A DNA stretch of 64,000 nt from Brenneria nigrifluens DSM 30175 = ATCC 13028 (GCF_005484965.1 NZ_CP034036.1:2852001-2916000); one strand, 5' to 3'; numbered from the stretch's first letter, positions 25,890-36,190 are shown. The notes: generated from the sequence alone by a model not told the origin. A program made the numbers and translations.

Positions 25890-26846
25890 CTATTTATTAA
25901 GCTGGAAAAGCGACATACCCTGCATGCTCTGAAAATTGGTATATGCCGCCTGTAATGAAGCCTGCTGCATGGTATAAGTTGAAATAGCGTCATACCAGTC
26001 CGTGTCTTGCAGTTGAGACAACGTCTCCGTGTTGGCAAGCGTCCGGTCAGCGCCGATGGAGTCCAGGTTATCGAGTTCTTCAAGCTGAACGCCAAGTTCG
26101 GCACGTACAGAAGACACATTGTTTAATGAGTTGGTTAAACCACGATTGGCCGTAGCCAATGCGGCCTCAACGGTAGCTTTGGTGGCGTCATCAGCTCCGT
26201 CGAGCGGTGTTTCAAGCGCATTAATCGCCAGATCCAACGTTGCGAACAAATCGGACTGTACGCTTCCATCTGGTTCTTTTTGCGCATCTCCCGTTACGCC
26301 ATTAAATACCGCAGACCCGATATGGCTGACCGTCATTGAGCGGGCGGCGTCAACACGCTGTTCAATAGCCTGGTATCCGCCGATATAGTCCACACTGCTC
26401 GTCCCCTGTACATACGGTGCGCTATCGGTTTCATAGCCGGCAAAAATATAATTGCCGTTACCGTCGGTGCTGTTGGCCATATTCAGCAGTTGCGCTTTAA
26501 TGCCACGCAATTCCGCTGCCACCGACTGACGATCATCATCGCTCTTCACGCCGCCGCCGCTGATAACCTGAGTGTTTGCCGCGATAACGGAGTCAGCCAC
26601 TTTTGAAAGTATCGACTCTTCAAGCGACATACTTTGTCGGGCGAAGGTCCGCGCCAGCGTGTACTGGCTATTTTCCGACTGGGCCTGGCCCAGCATAATC
26701 ACCTGAGCCGCGGCAATAGGATCATCCGATGGATTAACTACGCGCTTTCCGGTAGAAAGTTGCATTCCCGTTTTTTGCCAGGCCGTCTGACCGTTCAAAA
26801 TGCCTTGCATATTCTGCTGATATATCATGCTGGTGCTCAGACGCAT
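25890..26846 (-). CDS. flgL: Hook-filament junction protein FlgL (HAP3)
   Basis: The 318-residue protein has the flagellin-like N-terminus (MRLSTSMIYQQNMQGI) and C-terminal helix (YTMQQASLQAAYTNFQSMQ) of HAP3, which links the hook to the filament. Length is that of E. coli FlgL (317). It follows flgK after 29 bases and is the last gene of the flg run. Confidence 0.97.
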   Translation of the reverse strand: MRLSTSMIYQQNMQGILNGQTAWQKTGMQLSTGKRVVNPSDDPIAAAQVIMLGQAQSENSQYTLARTFARQSMSLEESILSKVADSVIAANTQVISGGGVKSDDDRQSVAAELRGIKAQLLNMANSTDGNGNYIFAGYETDSAPYVQGTSSVDYIGGYQAIEQRVDAARSMTVSHIGSAVFNGVTGDAQKEPDGSVQSDLFATLDLAINALETPLDGADDATKATVEAALATANRGLTNSLNNVSSVRAELGVQLEELDNLDSIGADRTLANTETLSQLQDTDWYDAISTYTMQQASLQAAYTNFQSMQGMSLFQLNK

Positions 26847-26875
26847 GGTATTTATTCCTCTTTATAACAGTCAGA

Positions 26876-28567
26876 TTAATTGCGAATCGACAACAGAGCG
26901 TCGAATATGGTCGATGCAGTCTGAATAACCGCGGCATTTGCCTGGTAATACTGCTGATAACGCATTAACTCGCCATATTCTTCATCCAGGTTTACCCCGG
27001 ATACGGATTGTTGTTCCGCCGTAAGCTGCGTCACCACGCTGGCCTGCGATGTGCTATTCACTTTCATGGTATTGGTTTGGTTGCCGACATCCGCGACCAG
27101 GCCGGCATAGGCGCCGGTAATGGTGGACTTGCCCTCAACGATTTTTTCGCTCTGCAAGGCGAGCAGCGCCTTGGCATTGGTATTGTCGCTGGCGCCGCCG
27201 AATACCGGTTCGCCGTTCTCCAGCACGGGATCGCCATTTTCATCCAGCTTGACGGATGCCGCAGCGATTTTACTGGAATCAGTGATGGCGACGCTCATGC
27301 CGGTAACCACGCTGGCGACCGGTTTTAGCGTAAAGCTGTCGTTGGCGGCGGGCGTCCCGGAGATGGTGAGCTTCAGGCCATCAAAATTCAGACTGGAGTC
27401 TGACGTATCAACCGTGGCGGTAAATTTCGCATTGTCGGATAGGCGGGTTACCTGCCAGTCAGTACCGTCATATTTGATCGTATAATCAGACGCCTTGACG
27501 GCGCCGGTGTCCGTGTAACTGGCCGTCAGTTCGGCGCTTCCGGTATTTTTGCTGTTTTTCAGCGTCGCCGAACCGCCAAAGGTAAAAAAGTCTTCCCCCT
27601 TCTCCCCGTTAAGATCGTAACCTTCTTTATGCTGGGTATTAAACACATCGGCAAAGGCCAACGCCATCTGGCCCAGTTGGTTACTGACGCTGTCCAGCGT
27701 CTCGCTGCGGAAAGAAAGCAAGGCGTTCAGGGAACCGCCGGAAATTGAGCTTTCCTTGACTTCGGTAACGCCGGCAATCTTGTCGTTGTACCCTACCGTA
27801 ATACGGGAAGGATCGCTGTCGGAACTGACCGCAACCAGTTCATTGGTCCGCGTTCCCTGCACCAGGCTAAGGCCGTTTTTAAGCGAAACATTGTAGACGA
27901 TGCCGTCCTGAACCGAAACGTCGACACCGACCAGCTTATTTAACTCATTGACCAACTGATCGCGCTGATCGAGTAAATCATTTGGCGCGGCGCCCTGATT
28001 CGCCCCCGTCAGACGCGTAATCTGGTTATTTAGATCGGCAATCTGGTTGGCATAGGTATTTATCTGTTGCACCGTACTCTGAATTTGCGTATTCAGACCC
28101 TCAGCGGTGTCCTTCAGATATTTATCCGTTACCTGAAACTGATTGACCAGCCCCTCGGCTTTTCCCAGCACCGTCTGACGGGTAGATGAGTCGCCTGAAT
28201 TGCTGGTCAGATTCTGCAAGTTGGTAAAGAAATCCTGCAGGGTTGCGGAAAGACTGGTGGTACTGTCAGCCAGCAGATTATCAATCTTGGAAATCTGCTC
28301 ATAATAGGTTGTTGCCGAACTGCTTTGGGTTTGTGCTGAACGCAACTGCGTCGCAATAAAATCATTATATTCGCGGTTAATCCCCACGACATTCACGCCA
28401 TTGCCAATATAACCCGCGGACGTACTGGTGCTCACCGCCTGAGAAAGTAATGCGTTCTGCCGACTGTATCCTGTCACTGCCTGATTACTGATGTTATTAC
28501 TGACCGTGCTCAGCGCCGCCTGCGCGCCTTTCAAGCCACTCATCGCGGTATTAATCAAATTGGACAT
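26876..28567 (-). CDS. flgK: Hook-filament junction protein FlgK (HAP1)
   Basis: The 563-residue protein begins MSNLINTAMSGLKGAQAAL (ATG 28567; an ATG 18 bases upstream is in frame but has no homologue support). It has the NNISNQAVTGYSRQ rod/hook motif and the C-terminal SGVNLDEEYGELMRYQQYYQ block. The D2/D3 domains lie in the middle. It has its own sigma28 promoter upstream and forms a late operon with flgL. Confidence 0.97.
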   Translation of the reverse strand: MSNLINTAMSGLKGAQAALSTVSNNISNQAVTGYSRQNALLSQAVSTSTSAGYIGNGVNVVGINREYNDFIATQLRSAQTQSSSATTYYEQISKIDNLLADSTTSLSATLQDFFTNLQNLTSNSGDSSTRQTVLGKAEGLVNQFQVTDKYLKDTAEGLNTQIQSTVQQINTYANQIADLNNQITRLTGANQGAAPNDLLDQRDQLVNELNKLVGVDVSVQDGIVYNVSLKNGLSLVQGTRTNELVAVSSDSDPSRITVGYNDKIAGVTEVKESSISGGSLNALLSFRSETLDSVSNQLGQMALAFADVFNTQHKEGYDLNGEKGEDFFTFGGSATLKNSKNTGSAELTASYTDTGAVKASDYTIKYDGTDWQVTRLSDNAKFTATVDTSDSSLNFDGLKLTISGTPAANDSFTLKPVASVVTGMSVAITDSSKIAAASVKLDENGDPVLENGEPVFGGASDNTNAKALLALQSEKIVEGKSTITGAYAGLVADVGNQTNTMKVNSTSQASVVTQLTAEQQSVSGVNLDEEYGELMRYQQYYQANAAVIQTASTIFDALLSIRN

Positions 28568-28658
28568 GTGGGTTTCCTTGTACACAGGCTTTTAACCAAA
28601 TGCGCTGCGTTTATTAATTAGATTGCCGCGAAAGAGACTCTCGCTTGGCCTGAATCAG

Positions 28659-28685
28659 TTATCGACCTGGAAAAACAAAACTTGA
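28659..28685 (-). promoter_or_regulatory. Sigma28 (FliA) promoter of flgKL
   Basis: On the minus strand TCAA, 15 bases, GTCGATAA: 3 of 4 and 7 of 8 with the FliA consensus. It lies in the flgJ-flgK gap, about 92 bases before the flgK start, the place where flgK has a class III promoter in E. coli and Salmonella. Confidence 0.75.
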
Positions 28686-28693
28686 AAGAAAAA

Positions 28694-29641
28694 TCAAAAC
28701 AGCCGGCTTAAATCATGGGTATAGGCCTTAACCGCTTTTTCGCCCGAGCTTTTCATCTGCTGAATCATGCCGACCAGCTTTTTAGCGTATTGGGGATCGG
28801 TCGCATAACCGGCACTCTGCAAGGCGTGGGCGGCCTGTTCGGCGCTGCCGGCATTCGCCACATCGGCATAACGTGGGTTTTGCGTCAGCAGTTTCACATA
28901 GTCACCAATAGCCTCGGCATAGGACTCGTAAACCCGGAAGCTGGCCTTGACCTTTTTGGCCACGCCCTGTTCATATTCTGTCGTGGTTATCTCGGTAACC
29001 GGCCCATCCCAGCGACTGCCGGCCTTGATACCGAACAGATTGTGGCTTGGCCGCCCGTCTTCGGTAGGAATTTCACGCTGTCCCCAGCCTGACTCCAGCG
29101 CCGCCTGGGCAATAATCAAATGGTGCGGAATACCGCTCTGCTGGCTGGCCATCTGGGCGGGGAGAGAGAGATGGGAAACGAAATTCTCACTGGTTAAAGG
29201 CAAGGCCGAGCCTTCGGCGGGCAACTTCGGCATCGCGCGACGCACAATTTGCTCCACCGCCGCCGCAGGCATGCTTTGCAGCGTCGGTCCATCGAATGTT
29301 AATGGTACCGGCGCTTTCGGTTCAGAGGATGCCGCTCGCTCCCCGGACAGTTGCCGGACCATCACATCCGCCAGTCCTAACCCTTTCCCGGCAACTTGCT
29401 GGGATAGCTGCTGGTCATACATGGAGGTATACAAACGCGTTTGCTCGCTGCTGAAGATCCCGTCCTGCGGCAGCGCGGAACGCATACTCTTCATCATCAT
29501 CTGGACGAAAAGACCTTCCATCTGTTGTGCGACAGCACGGATGCCCTCTTTACTCTGAGGATTGCCGGATACTTCCCTTTTCAGCGAGTTCAGCGATTGG
29601 GCATCATAAGCAGCGCTGCTTAGCGTCTGTATATCCTTCAT
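28694..29641 (-). CDS. flgJ: Rod cap and peptidoglycan hydrolase FlgJ
   Basis: The 315-residue bifunctional protein starts MKDIQTLSSAAYD (ATG 29641, overlapping the flgI stop by one base as TAATG). The N-terminal half (QMEGLFVQMMMKSMRSALP) is the rod-scaffold domain. The C-terminal half is a glucosaminidase-type muramidase with the catalytic Glu in IAQAALESGWGQRE. It opens the cell wall for the growing rod in the periplasm. Confidence 0.97.
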   Translation of the reverse strand: MKDIQTLSSAAYDAQSLNSLKREVSGNPQSKEGIRAVAQQMEGLFVQMMMKSMRSALPQDGIFSSEQTRLYTSMYDQQLSQQVAGKGLGLADVMVRQLSGERAASSEPKAPVPLTFDGPTLQSMPAAAVEQIVRRAMPKLPAEGSALPLTSENFVSHLSLPAQMASQQSGIPHHLIIAQAALESGWGQREIPTEDGRPSHNLFGIKAGSRWDGPVTEITTTEYEQGVAKKVKASFRVYESYAEAIGDYVKLLTQNPRYADVANAGSAEQAAHALQSAGYATDPQYAKKLVGMIQQMKSSGEKAVKAYTHDLSRLF

Positions 29642-30750
29642 TAGATGATTTCCAACTTGGCGCGCAGGCAACCCGCACTCTGCATAGCCTGCAGGATGGA
29701 CATCAGTTCCATCGGCGTTGCCCCTAACGAATTCAGCGTACGAACCACATTGTTCAAGTTAGCGCTTGAATTAACTCGCTGCAGCGCCCCACCGCTCTGC
29801 TGAACCGCGATCTCGGTCTGCGGGGTGACAACGGTCTGCCCGCCGCCAAAAGGCGTATCGGGCTGACTGACATTCGCTTGTTGGTTGATGGTGACTGACA
29901 GATTGCCTTGCGCAACCGCGCAGCTATCCAGCGTGACGTCACGATTCATTACCACCGAACCAGTACGCGAATTGATGATCACTTTGGCGTCCTGCATACC
30001 GACGTTGATTTCAATATTTTGAATATCGGCCAGGAAACGCACCTGCGAGCTATTGCCATGTGGAACAATAACCTGAACGGTACGTGAATCCAACGGCGTG
30101 GCGCTGCCGCTATGGCCGGCACGGTTGATGGCGTCGCTGATACGCTGCGCCATGGTAAAATCATCATCGTTCAGCTGCAGCATAATGGTGTTGGAAGCGC
30201 CAAAAGTGCTCGGTAGTTCGCGCTCGATAATCGCACCGTTGCTGATACGACCGCCGGCCAGCTGATTCACCTGAACGCTGCTGCCACCGGCAGACGCGCC
30301 TGCCCCGCCAACCAGTACGTTTCCCTGAGCCAACGCATACACCTGGTTATCAACCCCTTTCAATGGCGTCATCAGCAGCGTGCCGCCGCGCAAGCTCTTG
30401 GCGTTCCCCATAGAAGAGACAACGACATCAATATTTTGCCCGGCGCGGGCAAACGGCGGCAGTTTCGCCGTCACCATCACCGCAGCAACGTTCTTGAGCT
30501 GCATATTGGTACCGGTAGGCACGGTAATACCCAGTTGGGAAAGCATGTTGCTCAGGCTCTGAGTGGTAAAAGGCGTCTGCATGGTCTGATCGCCCGACCC
30601 ATCAAGCCCGACGACCAATCCGTAACCAATCAGCGCGTTGTCGCGCACGCCCTGGACGCTGACCAGATCGCGAATCCGCTCTGCTGAAGCCGGCATAGTG
30701 ACAGATGCCAACAGGCTAAACAGGACGGTGAGAAATAAAGTAATCCGCAT
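29641..30750 (-). CDS. flgI: P-ring protein FlgI
   Basis: From MRITLFLTVLFSLLASV (ATG 30750) the product has 369 residues and a Sec signal peptide cleaved near MPASA-ERIRD. The mature part begins with DLVSVQGVRDNALIGYGLVVGL, the classic P-ring start. It forms the periplasmic bushing around the rod. An upstream in-frame start at 30786 would bury the signal peptide, so I reject it. Confidence 0.97.
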   Translation of the reverse strand: MRITLFLTVLFSLLASVTMPASAERIRDLVSVQGVRDNALIGYGLVVGLDGSGDQTMQTPFTTQSLSNMLSQLGITVPTGTNMQLKNVAAVMVTAKLPPFARAGQNIDVVVSSMGNAKSLRGGTLLMTPLKGVDNQVYALAQGNVLVGGAGASAGGSSVQVNQLAGGRISNGAIIERELPSTFGASNTIMLQLNDDDFTMAQRISDAINRAGHSGSATPLDSRTVQVIVPHGNSSQVRFLADIQNIEINVGMQDAKVIINSRTGSVVMNRDVTLDSCAVAQGNLSVTINQQANVSQPDTPFGGGQTVVTPQTEIAVQQSGGALQRVNSSANLNNVVRTLNSLGATPMELMSILQAMQSAGCLRAKLEII

Positions 30751-30769
30751 CAGGTGCCTCTTTATTAAC

Positions 30770-31489
30770 TTAGAACGGAGAAACATTCAGGAAGAACCGC
30801 TGCAGCCAGCCCATATTCTGCGCTTCGTTGATGTAGCCATTGCCCACGTATTCTATACGCGCATCCGCAACCTGAGTTGAAGGTACCGAGTTGCTGCCGC
30901 TAATGGTGCGGGGATTCACCACGCCGGAAAAGCGGATGAACTCGGTTCCCTGATTAATCGCAATCTGTTTTTCACCAACCACATTCAGGTTACCGTTCGG
31001 TAAAACCTGATTGACGGTAACCGTAATGGTGCCGCTGAAGGTGTTGTTGGCGTTCGCCCCGCCCTGACCGCCGAACTCATTTGTTCCCGATGCGTCCAAT
31101 GTCGCCCGGTTATTGCCAAAAAGCCCCTCCAGATAACGCGGCGTCGTGCCGAAACCAAAAGTGGAAGAGCCATCACGGCTGGCACTGGCCGATGAACTCT
31201 TACTGGCGCTCACATTTTCCTGCAGAACGATAGTCAACGTATCTCCCACATTGCGCGGCCGACGATCTTCAAACATCGGCTGATAGCCATAGTTCATTGG
31301 CTGTGCCGTCTGAAAAATAGATCCGTTGGACGCGGTCAGAACCAGAGAGGCCGGCTGAGCCGTCGTCGGGCCGGTCACAACTTTATCATGTGGAATATAG
31401 GCGCAGCCGTTAAGTGTTAACATCACGATCAATGCCAACAGGCCAGGTCGGCGGAGCTGTTGGATAACAACCGACTTTGCATTCATCAT
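30770..31489 (-). CDS. flgH: L-ring lipoprotein FlgH
   Basis: The 239-residue product (tandem ATGs at 31489 and 31486) has a lipoprotein signal with lipobox LNGC and the lipidated Cys near residue 29. FEDRRPRNVGDTLTIVLQE and VLPNGNLNVVGEKQIAINQGTE are family blocks. It forms the outer-membrane ring. The open frame extends upstream to 31576, but that would put the signal peptide internal. Confidence 0.96.
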   Translation of the reverse strand: MMNAKSVVIQQLRRPGLLALIVMLTLNGCAYIPHDKVVTGPTTAQPASLVLTASNGSIFQTAQPMNYGYQPMFEDRRPRNVGDTLTIVLQENVSASKSSSASASRDGSSTFGFGTTPRYLEGLFGNNRATLDASGTNEFGGQGGANANNTFSGTITVTVNQVLPNGNLNVVGEKQIAINQGTEFIRFSGVVNPRTISGSNSVPSTQVADARIEYVGNGYINEAQNMGWLQRFFLNVSPF

Positions 31490-31608
31490 CACTACGGATA
31501 TCGCCTTAAATTGAATATATTTCAATACATTAGAAATAACCGCGACACCTATCCCCACACCTGAGGCGTTAAACATGCCAAACGGTTATTTCGTAACCAC
31601 TGCGCTTA

Positions 31609-32391
31609 TTACAGTTGGGTTAATTTCTGCAGCATCTGATCGGAAGAAGAGACGGCTTTACTGTTAATCTCGTAAGCGCGCTGAGTCTGAATCATGGAAA
31701 CCAGCTCTTCAGCCACATTCACATTCGAGGTTTCAACATATTTCTGGTACAGCAGCCCCGCGCCATTCAGACCCGGATTGCTTTCGTTCGGCGCCCCGGA
31801 GCTCTCAGTCTCCAGGTATAAGTTCTCACCAATACTTTCCAGGCCGCTGTCATTAATAAAGGTTGTCAGCGTCAACTGGCCGACCTGCGTTCCCGCGGTC
31901 TGTCCCTGTTGCGTAACGCTGACAATACCATCACGACCAATCGTCAACTCAATGGCATTGGAGGGAATGGTTATCGCCGGCTGAACCAGAAAACCGCTGG
32001 AGGTGACCAATTGACCGTTGCCATCCAGTTGGAAAGCGCCGTCCCGGGTATATGCCGTGGTGCCATCCGGAAGCTGAACCTGGAAAAATCCCTGCCCCTT
32101 GATCGCCACATCCTTGGAATTTCCCGTTTCCGAGAAAGTTCCCTGCGTATGTATACGTTCGGTCGATACCGGACGAACCCCCGTCCCCAACTGCAACCCC
32201 GAAGGCAACATTGTTTGTTCCGACGACTGAGCGCCCGGCTGGCGCACGGTCTGATACAGCAAATCCTCAAACACCGCACGCTGACGCTTGAAACCATTGG
32301 TGCTGACGTTCGCCAGGTTATTGGAAATAACATCCATATTGGTTTGCTGGGCGTTCAGACCGGTTTTGGCAATCCACAAAGAACGGATCAT
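31609..32391 (-). CDS. flgG: Distal rod protein FlgG
   Basis: The 260-residue protein matches E. coli FlgG in length. It starts MIRSLWIAKTGLNAQQTNMD, with the rod-family ANVSTNGFKRQRAVFED motif, and ends QTQRAYEINSKAVSSSDQML. It builds the distal rod through the P and L rings. Confidence 0.98.
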   Translation of the reverse strand: MIRSLWIAKTGLNAQQTNMDVISNNLANVSTNGFKRQRAVFEDLLYQTVRQPGAQSSEQTMLPSGLQLGTGVRPVSTERIHTQGTFSETGNSKDVAIKGQGFFQVQLPDGTTAYTRDGAFQLDGNGQLVTSSGFLVQPAITIPSNAIELTIGRDGIVSVTQQGQTAGTQVGQLTLTTFINDSGLESIGENLYLETESSGAPNESNPGLNGAGLLYQKYVETSNVNVAEELVSMIQTQRAYEINSKAVSSSDQMLQKLTQL

Positions 32392-32419
32392 TTAGTCACT
32401 CCTGTGCGCGCATTGGCGC

Positions 32420-33175
32420 TTAACTCATGGCTAATATCTGATTAGCGCGTTGGGCGTTATCATCGACGCTGCTGATAACTTTCATCTGCATTTCGAAGCG
32501 TCGGGCGTTGGCGATCATATCCACCATGGTGTCAACCGGATTCACGTTACTGCCTTCCAACACGCCTGGCATAACACGCACATCGGGGTCGTTGGGCAGC
32601 ACATTGCCACGCTGCTGCTGCGCGGCCTGCGTCAGACGAAACAGACCGTCATCGGAACGCGTCACTTCCTGCCCCGTGGCCTGAACCAGCTTCAATCGCC
32701 CCAGCTGCGCCACCGTGTTTGGTGGGTCGCCGGCGTTCAATGCGGTAATGGTGCCATCCGATGCAATGGTGATCTGCGCCTGGGGAGGTATCTCGATCGG
32801 ACCGCCATCCCCCTGCACCAAATGCCCCTGAACCATCAACTGTCCGTCGGCATTGATTTCCATATTACCGTTACGGGTATATGCCTCACCGCCATCCGCC
32901 GCCTGAACCGCCAACCAGCCATCCTTGGGCAGCGCCACATCCATCGCGCGTCCGGTGTAATCCATTACGCCCGGCGTCATATCCGCGCCCGGCGTTGAAG
33001 CGGCCACCAACGTGCGGGTAGGAAGCGTCAGCCCGTTAACCGGCACGGCGCGCAATGCCGACAACTGGGCGCGAAACCCGGGAGTAGACGCATTGGCCAG
33101 ATTGTTGGCGGTAACGGCCTGCTGCTCCAGCGTTTGACTTGCCGCGCCCATCGCGGTGTAAATAGCATGATCCAT
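32420..33175 (-). CDS. flgF: Proximal rod protein FlgF
   Basis: The 251-residue protein begins MDHAIYTAMGAASQTLEQQ with the NNLANASTPGFRAQLSA rod motif and ends NARRFEMQMKVISSVDDNAQ. Length and order in the operon match FlgF of enterobacteria. Confidence 0.97.
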   Translation of the reverse strand: MDHAIYTAMGAASQTLEQQAVTANNLANASTPGFRAQLSALRAVPVNGLTLPTRTLVAASTPGADMTPGVMDYTGRAMDVALPKDGWLAVQAADGGEAYTRNGNMEINADGQLMVQGHLVQGDGGPIEIPPQAQITIASDGTITALNAGDPPNTVAQLGRLKLVQATGQEVTRSDDGLFRLTQAAQQQRGNVLPNDPDVRVMPGVLEGSNVNPVDTMVDMIANARRFEMQMKVISSVDDNAQRANQILAMS

Positions 33176-33196
33176 GCAATATCCCCGTTAAAACGA

Positions 33197-34426
33197 TTAA
33201 CGCAGGCTAACCAGCGTTTGCAGAATGGAGTCCTGCGTTTTGATGGTTTGCGAGTTGGCCTGGTAGTTACGCTGAGCGACGATCATATTGACCAGCTCTT
33301 TACTCATATCGACATTGGAACTTTCCGTCGCCTGACCGATCAGCTTGCCCAGGTTACCGGTGCCGGCGATATTGACCACCGCCTGACCAGAGTTATCGGT
33401 CGCCGACCAGACGTTATCGCCCTCGGGAGATAACCCCTCAGGGTTGGCGAAGCTGGCTAATACGATTTGGCCAAGAACCTGCTGTTTCTGGTTGGAATAG
33501 GTGCCGACCACAGTGCCGTCGTCATTAATGCTGTAGCCCGTCAGTTCGCCGGGAGCATAGCCGTTCTGGGTCGGGGTTTTGGTACTGCTATCGCTGTTCT
33601 GCTGCAGGCTGCCGGCGAAGCTCAGGGTAAAGTCAACTCCGTCCGAACCATTCAGCGGCTCCACAGCTACCGCCATCGGTTCAGTATTTAGCAATGCGCC
33701 ATTGGAACTGAATTCCATTTGATATGCTGGCAGAAAATCAGAACCATCAACACTCGTATCTTGTACATAGACGCTCCACACAGCAGTAGCGCCGGTATTT
33801 GTAGGGGGCGTTGTAGCAATATCATTTTTAACAAAATACAGCGCAAAGTCATGAGCGTTGCCCAGGCTGTCATAGGTGGTGATAGACCCTTTGTAGTTCG
33901 AGGTATCAGCCGCATTGGCCGCATCCCAGGTCTTTACCTCATCCGAAGAGTTCAGGTTAGCGATGATGGAAGCCACGGTGGTCGCCTGCGCCTGCATGGC
34001 GTCTTCCGGGATGCTCAGCGCGACCGGATCGGCGCCCTGCTGAATGGTGGGCGGCGTACCGGTGGCCGGATATCCCGTCAGTTGCATGCCCTGCATATTG
34101 ACGATATTACGCGAGCCGTCCAGGGTGAACTGGCCGTTACGGCTGTAATAAACGGAACCATTGGCATCCTGAACACGGAAAAAGCCGTTGCCGCTGATGG
34201 CGATATCCAGTTCGCGCGAACTGCTGGTCACCGTACCGTTGCTGAAATCCTGCATAACGGCGGCAACCTGGGTGCCCATCCCAACTTTGGAACCGGCGAA
34301 CATATCCGCGAAAGATACCGTGCCGGATTTGAAGCCTACCGTTGCCGAGTTGGCAATGTTGTTGCCGATGACATCCAGATTATTGGATGCGGCATTTAAT
34401 CCGCTGACAGCCTGAGAAAAACCCAT
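33197..34426 (-). CDS. flgE: Flagellar hook protein FlgE
   Basis: The 409-residue protein polymerises into the hook. It begins MGFSQAVSGLNAASNNLD with NNIANSATVGFKSGTVSF and ends NMIVAQRNYQANSQTIKTQD. The surface D2 domain in the middle is variable. Confidence 0.98.
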   Translation of the reverse strand: MGFSQAVSGLNAASNNLDVIGNNIANSATVGFKSGTVSFADMFAGSKVGMGTQVAAVMQDFSNGTVTSSSRELDIAISGNGFFRVQDANGSVYYSRNGQFTLDGSRNIVNMQGMQLTGYPATGTPPTIQQGADPVALSIPEDAMQAQATTVASIIANLNSSDEVKTWDAANAADTSNYKGSITTYDSLGNAHDFALYFVKNDIATTPPTNTGATAVWSVYVQDTSVDGSDFLPAYQMEFSSNGALLNTEPMAVAVEPLNGSDGVDFTLSFAGSLQQNSDSSTKTPTQNGYAPGELTGYSINDDGTVVGTYSNQKQQVLGQIVLASFANPEGLSPEGDNVWSATDNSGQAVVNIAGTGNLGKLIGQATESSNVDMSKELVNMIVAQRNYQANSQTIKTQDSILQTLVSLR

Positions 34427-34503
34427 GTTACTCTCCAGATAAATTGATTAAACCCTATCCCAATGCCTCAACGGCGTTGGAAAAGTGCAAGTTGAGTTGA
34501 CCG

Positions 34504-35175
34504 TTATAAGATCTGCCGAACGTCTTCCAGCGTTGCCTTACCGCGCAGGCCGAGATCCAGCACCGCGCCGGAATCGCTGTTGGTTACGCTGTTCACCAGC
34601 GCATACTGCAATGGCTGAACAACCTGTTGCGCGCCGTTGGAGCTGGCGGCAATCGTTAGGGTGTATGCGCCATCCGGCGCCACCGTTCCGTCCGACATCT
34701 GGCTGTCCCAGTTAAAGGAGTGGACACCGGCGGACAATGCGCCCAGTTCCAGGGTGCGAACCGCTTTACCGGTACTGTCGCTGATGGTGACGGTAACGTT
34801 CTCCGCTGCCTGTTCCAGTTCCAATCCAAACGGCGTGCTGGTTTCACTGCCCACTAATAGGTTGCTCCCGGGGATCATCACGCCATGGCCAATCAATGTC
34901 GTTGCCTGCAACGATTGATTGTTATTAATCTGACCGGAAATAGAACCCAGGGTGGTATTCAGTTTTTCAATACCGCTCACGGTATTGATTTGCGCCAGCT
35001 GGCTCAATAACTGGTTGTTGTCCATCGGATTGGTAGGATCCTGATTCTGCAATTGCGCAACCAGCAGAGTCAGAAACTGATTTTGCAGATCGACACTGCC
35101 TGTGCCGTCTGTGGTAGTCGTCGTACTGGCGCTCGTATTAGTCGCCGAACTTGTATCATTAATTGTAACTGACAT
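34504..35175 (-). CDS. flgD: Hook cap protein FlgD
   Basis: The 223-residue scaffold protein is needed for hook polymerisation and then removed. It has the conserved QNQFLTLLVAQLQNQDPTNP and NNQLLSQLAQINTVSGIEKL blocks and a Fn-III/Tudor-like C-terminal half. It lies between flgC and flgE. Confidence 0.97.
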   Translation of the reverse strand: MSVTINDTSSATNTSASTTTTTDGTGSVDLQNQFLTLLVAQLQNQDPTNPMDNNQLLSQLAQINTVSGIEKLNTTLGSISGQINNNQSLQATTLIGHGVMIPGSNLLVGSETSTPFGLELEQAAENVTVTISDSTGKAVRTLELGALSAGVHSFNWDSQMSDGTVAPDGAYTLTIAASSNGAQQVVQPLQYALVNSVTNSDSGAVLDLGLRGKATLEDVRQIL

Positions 35176-35187
35176 CCCAACCCCCGA

Positions 35188-35592
35188 TTACTGTCCAATC
35201 GTCAATGTTTTTAACATCATTGCTTTCGTGGTGTTCAATACTTCCACATTTGCCTGATAGCTGCGGGATGCAGAAATGGTGTTGACCATTTCCGACACAG
35301 GATCCACATTCGGCATACGGACATACCCTTGCCCATCAGCCAGGGGATTACCCGGTTCGTAAACCAGGCGGCCCGGAGATGGATCTTCAATTACATTGGC
35401 GACGCGAACCCCCCCCGTAGATTGACCGGGGGCGGCATTCACTTCAAATACCACCTGCTTGGCGCGATAAGGCTGTCCATCCGGACCCGTCACGCTATCG
35501 GCGTTCGCCAGATTACTGGCGCTTACGTTCAGGCGCTGAGATTGCGCTGAAAGCGCTGAGCCAGAAATTTCAAATATATTTAATAACGACAT
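35188..35592 (-). CDS. flgC: Proximal rod protein FlgC
   Basis: The 134-residue rod protein starts MSLLNIFEISGSALSAQSQ, has SASNLANADSVTGPDGQPYR and ends SASRSYQANVEVLNTTKAMM, all standard for FlgC. Confidence 0.98.
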   Translation of the reverse strand: MSLLNIFEISGSALSAQSQRLNVSASNLANADSVTGPDGQPYRAKQVVFEVNAAPGQSTGGVRVANVIEDPSPGRLVYEPGNPLADGQGYVRMPNVDPVSEMVNTISASRSYQANVEVLNTTKAMMLKTLTIGQ

Positions 35593-35614
35593 AAACTCTT
35601 ACCTTTCTATCGCG

Positions 35615-36031
35615 CTACTGACCTGATTGTAATACCGTCATCATGCCTTTGATTTGACCGCTCAATACCGTCAGACTGGTTTGATATTTCAGGCTGTTAT
35701 CGGCAAAATTGGTTCGCTCGCGATCCATATCGACGGTATTACCGTCCAGTGCGGGTTGGTCAGGAACGCGATATAGCAGGTCAAGTTCTGCTGGCTGGAA
35801 GTTCTGCGCGGGAATATGACGCGCCGCGGTTGTTTTTAACGCAATACCCGTGCCTTCTGCTCGCCCCTGCTCCATGACTTTATTGAGCTGGCTCGCAAAA
35901 TCGATATCACGTGCCTGGTAGCCCGGCGTATCGGCATTGGCGATATTTGCGGCCAATATTTCCTGCCGCTGGGCACGCAGGTTCAACGCTTCCTGCTGAA
36001 ACTGCAATGAGGCGTTCAATTTATCCAGCAT
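35615..36031 (-). CDS. flgB: Proximal rod protein FlgB
   Basis: The 138-residue rod protein has QEILAANIANADTPGYQARD and ends with the helical YQTSLTVLSGQIKGMMTVLQ segment. It is the first gene of the flgBCDEFGHIJKL run, divergent from flgA across a 159-base gap that should hold class II promoters for both. Confidence 0.98.
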   Translation of the reverse strand: MLDKLNASLQFQQEALNLRAQRQEILAANIANADTPGYQARDIDFASQLNKVMEQGRAEGTGIALKTTAARHIPAQNFQPAELDLLYRVPDQPALDGNTVDMDRERTNFADNSLKYQTSLTVLSGQIKGMMTVLQSGQ

Positions 36032-36190
36032 GCTCCCTCCGCAAGTTAGAATTCAGAGCAGATAGGATAATTCTCATTATGGCGATACCATCGGACGAAT
36101 AAACGTAAAATGCAGCGCTATTTGTGGCCTTAACCTGACACCAATGCCATTACACTAACGCAGGGTGGTACGGTTATCTGGAGGTCTTAT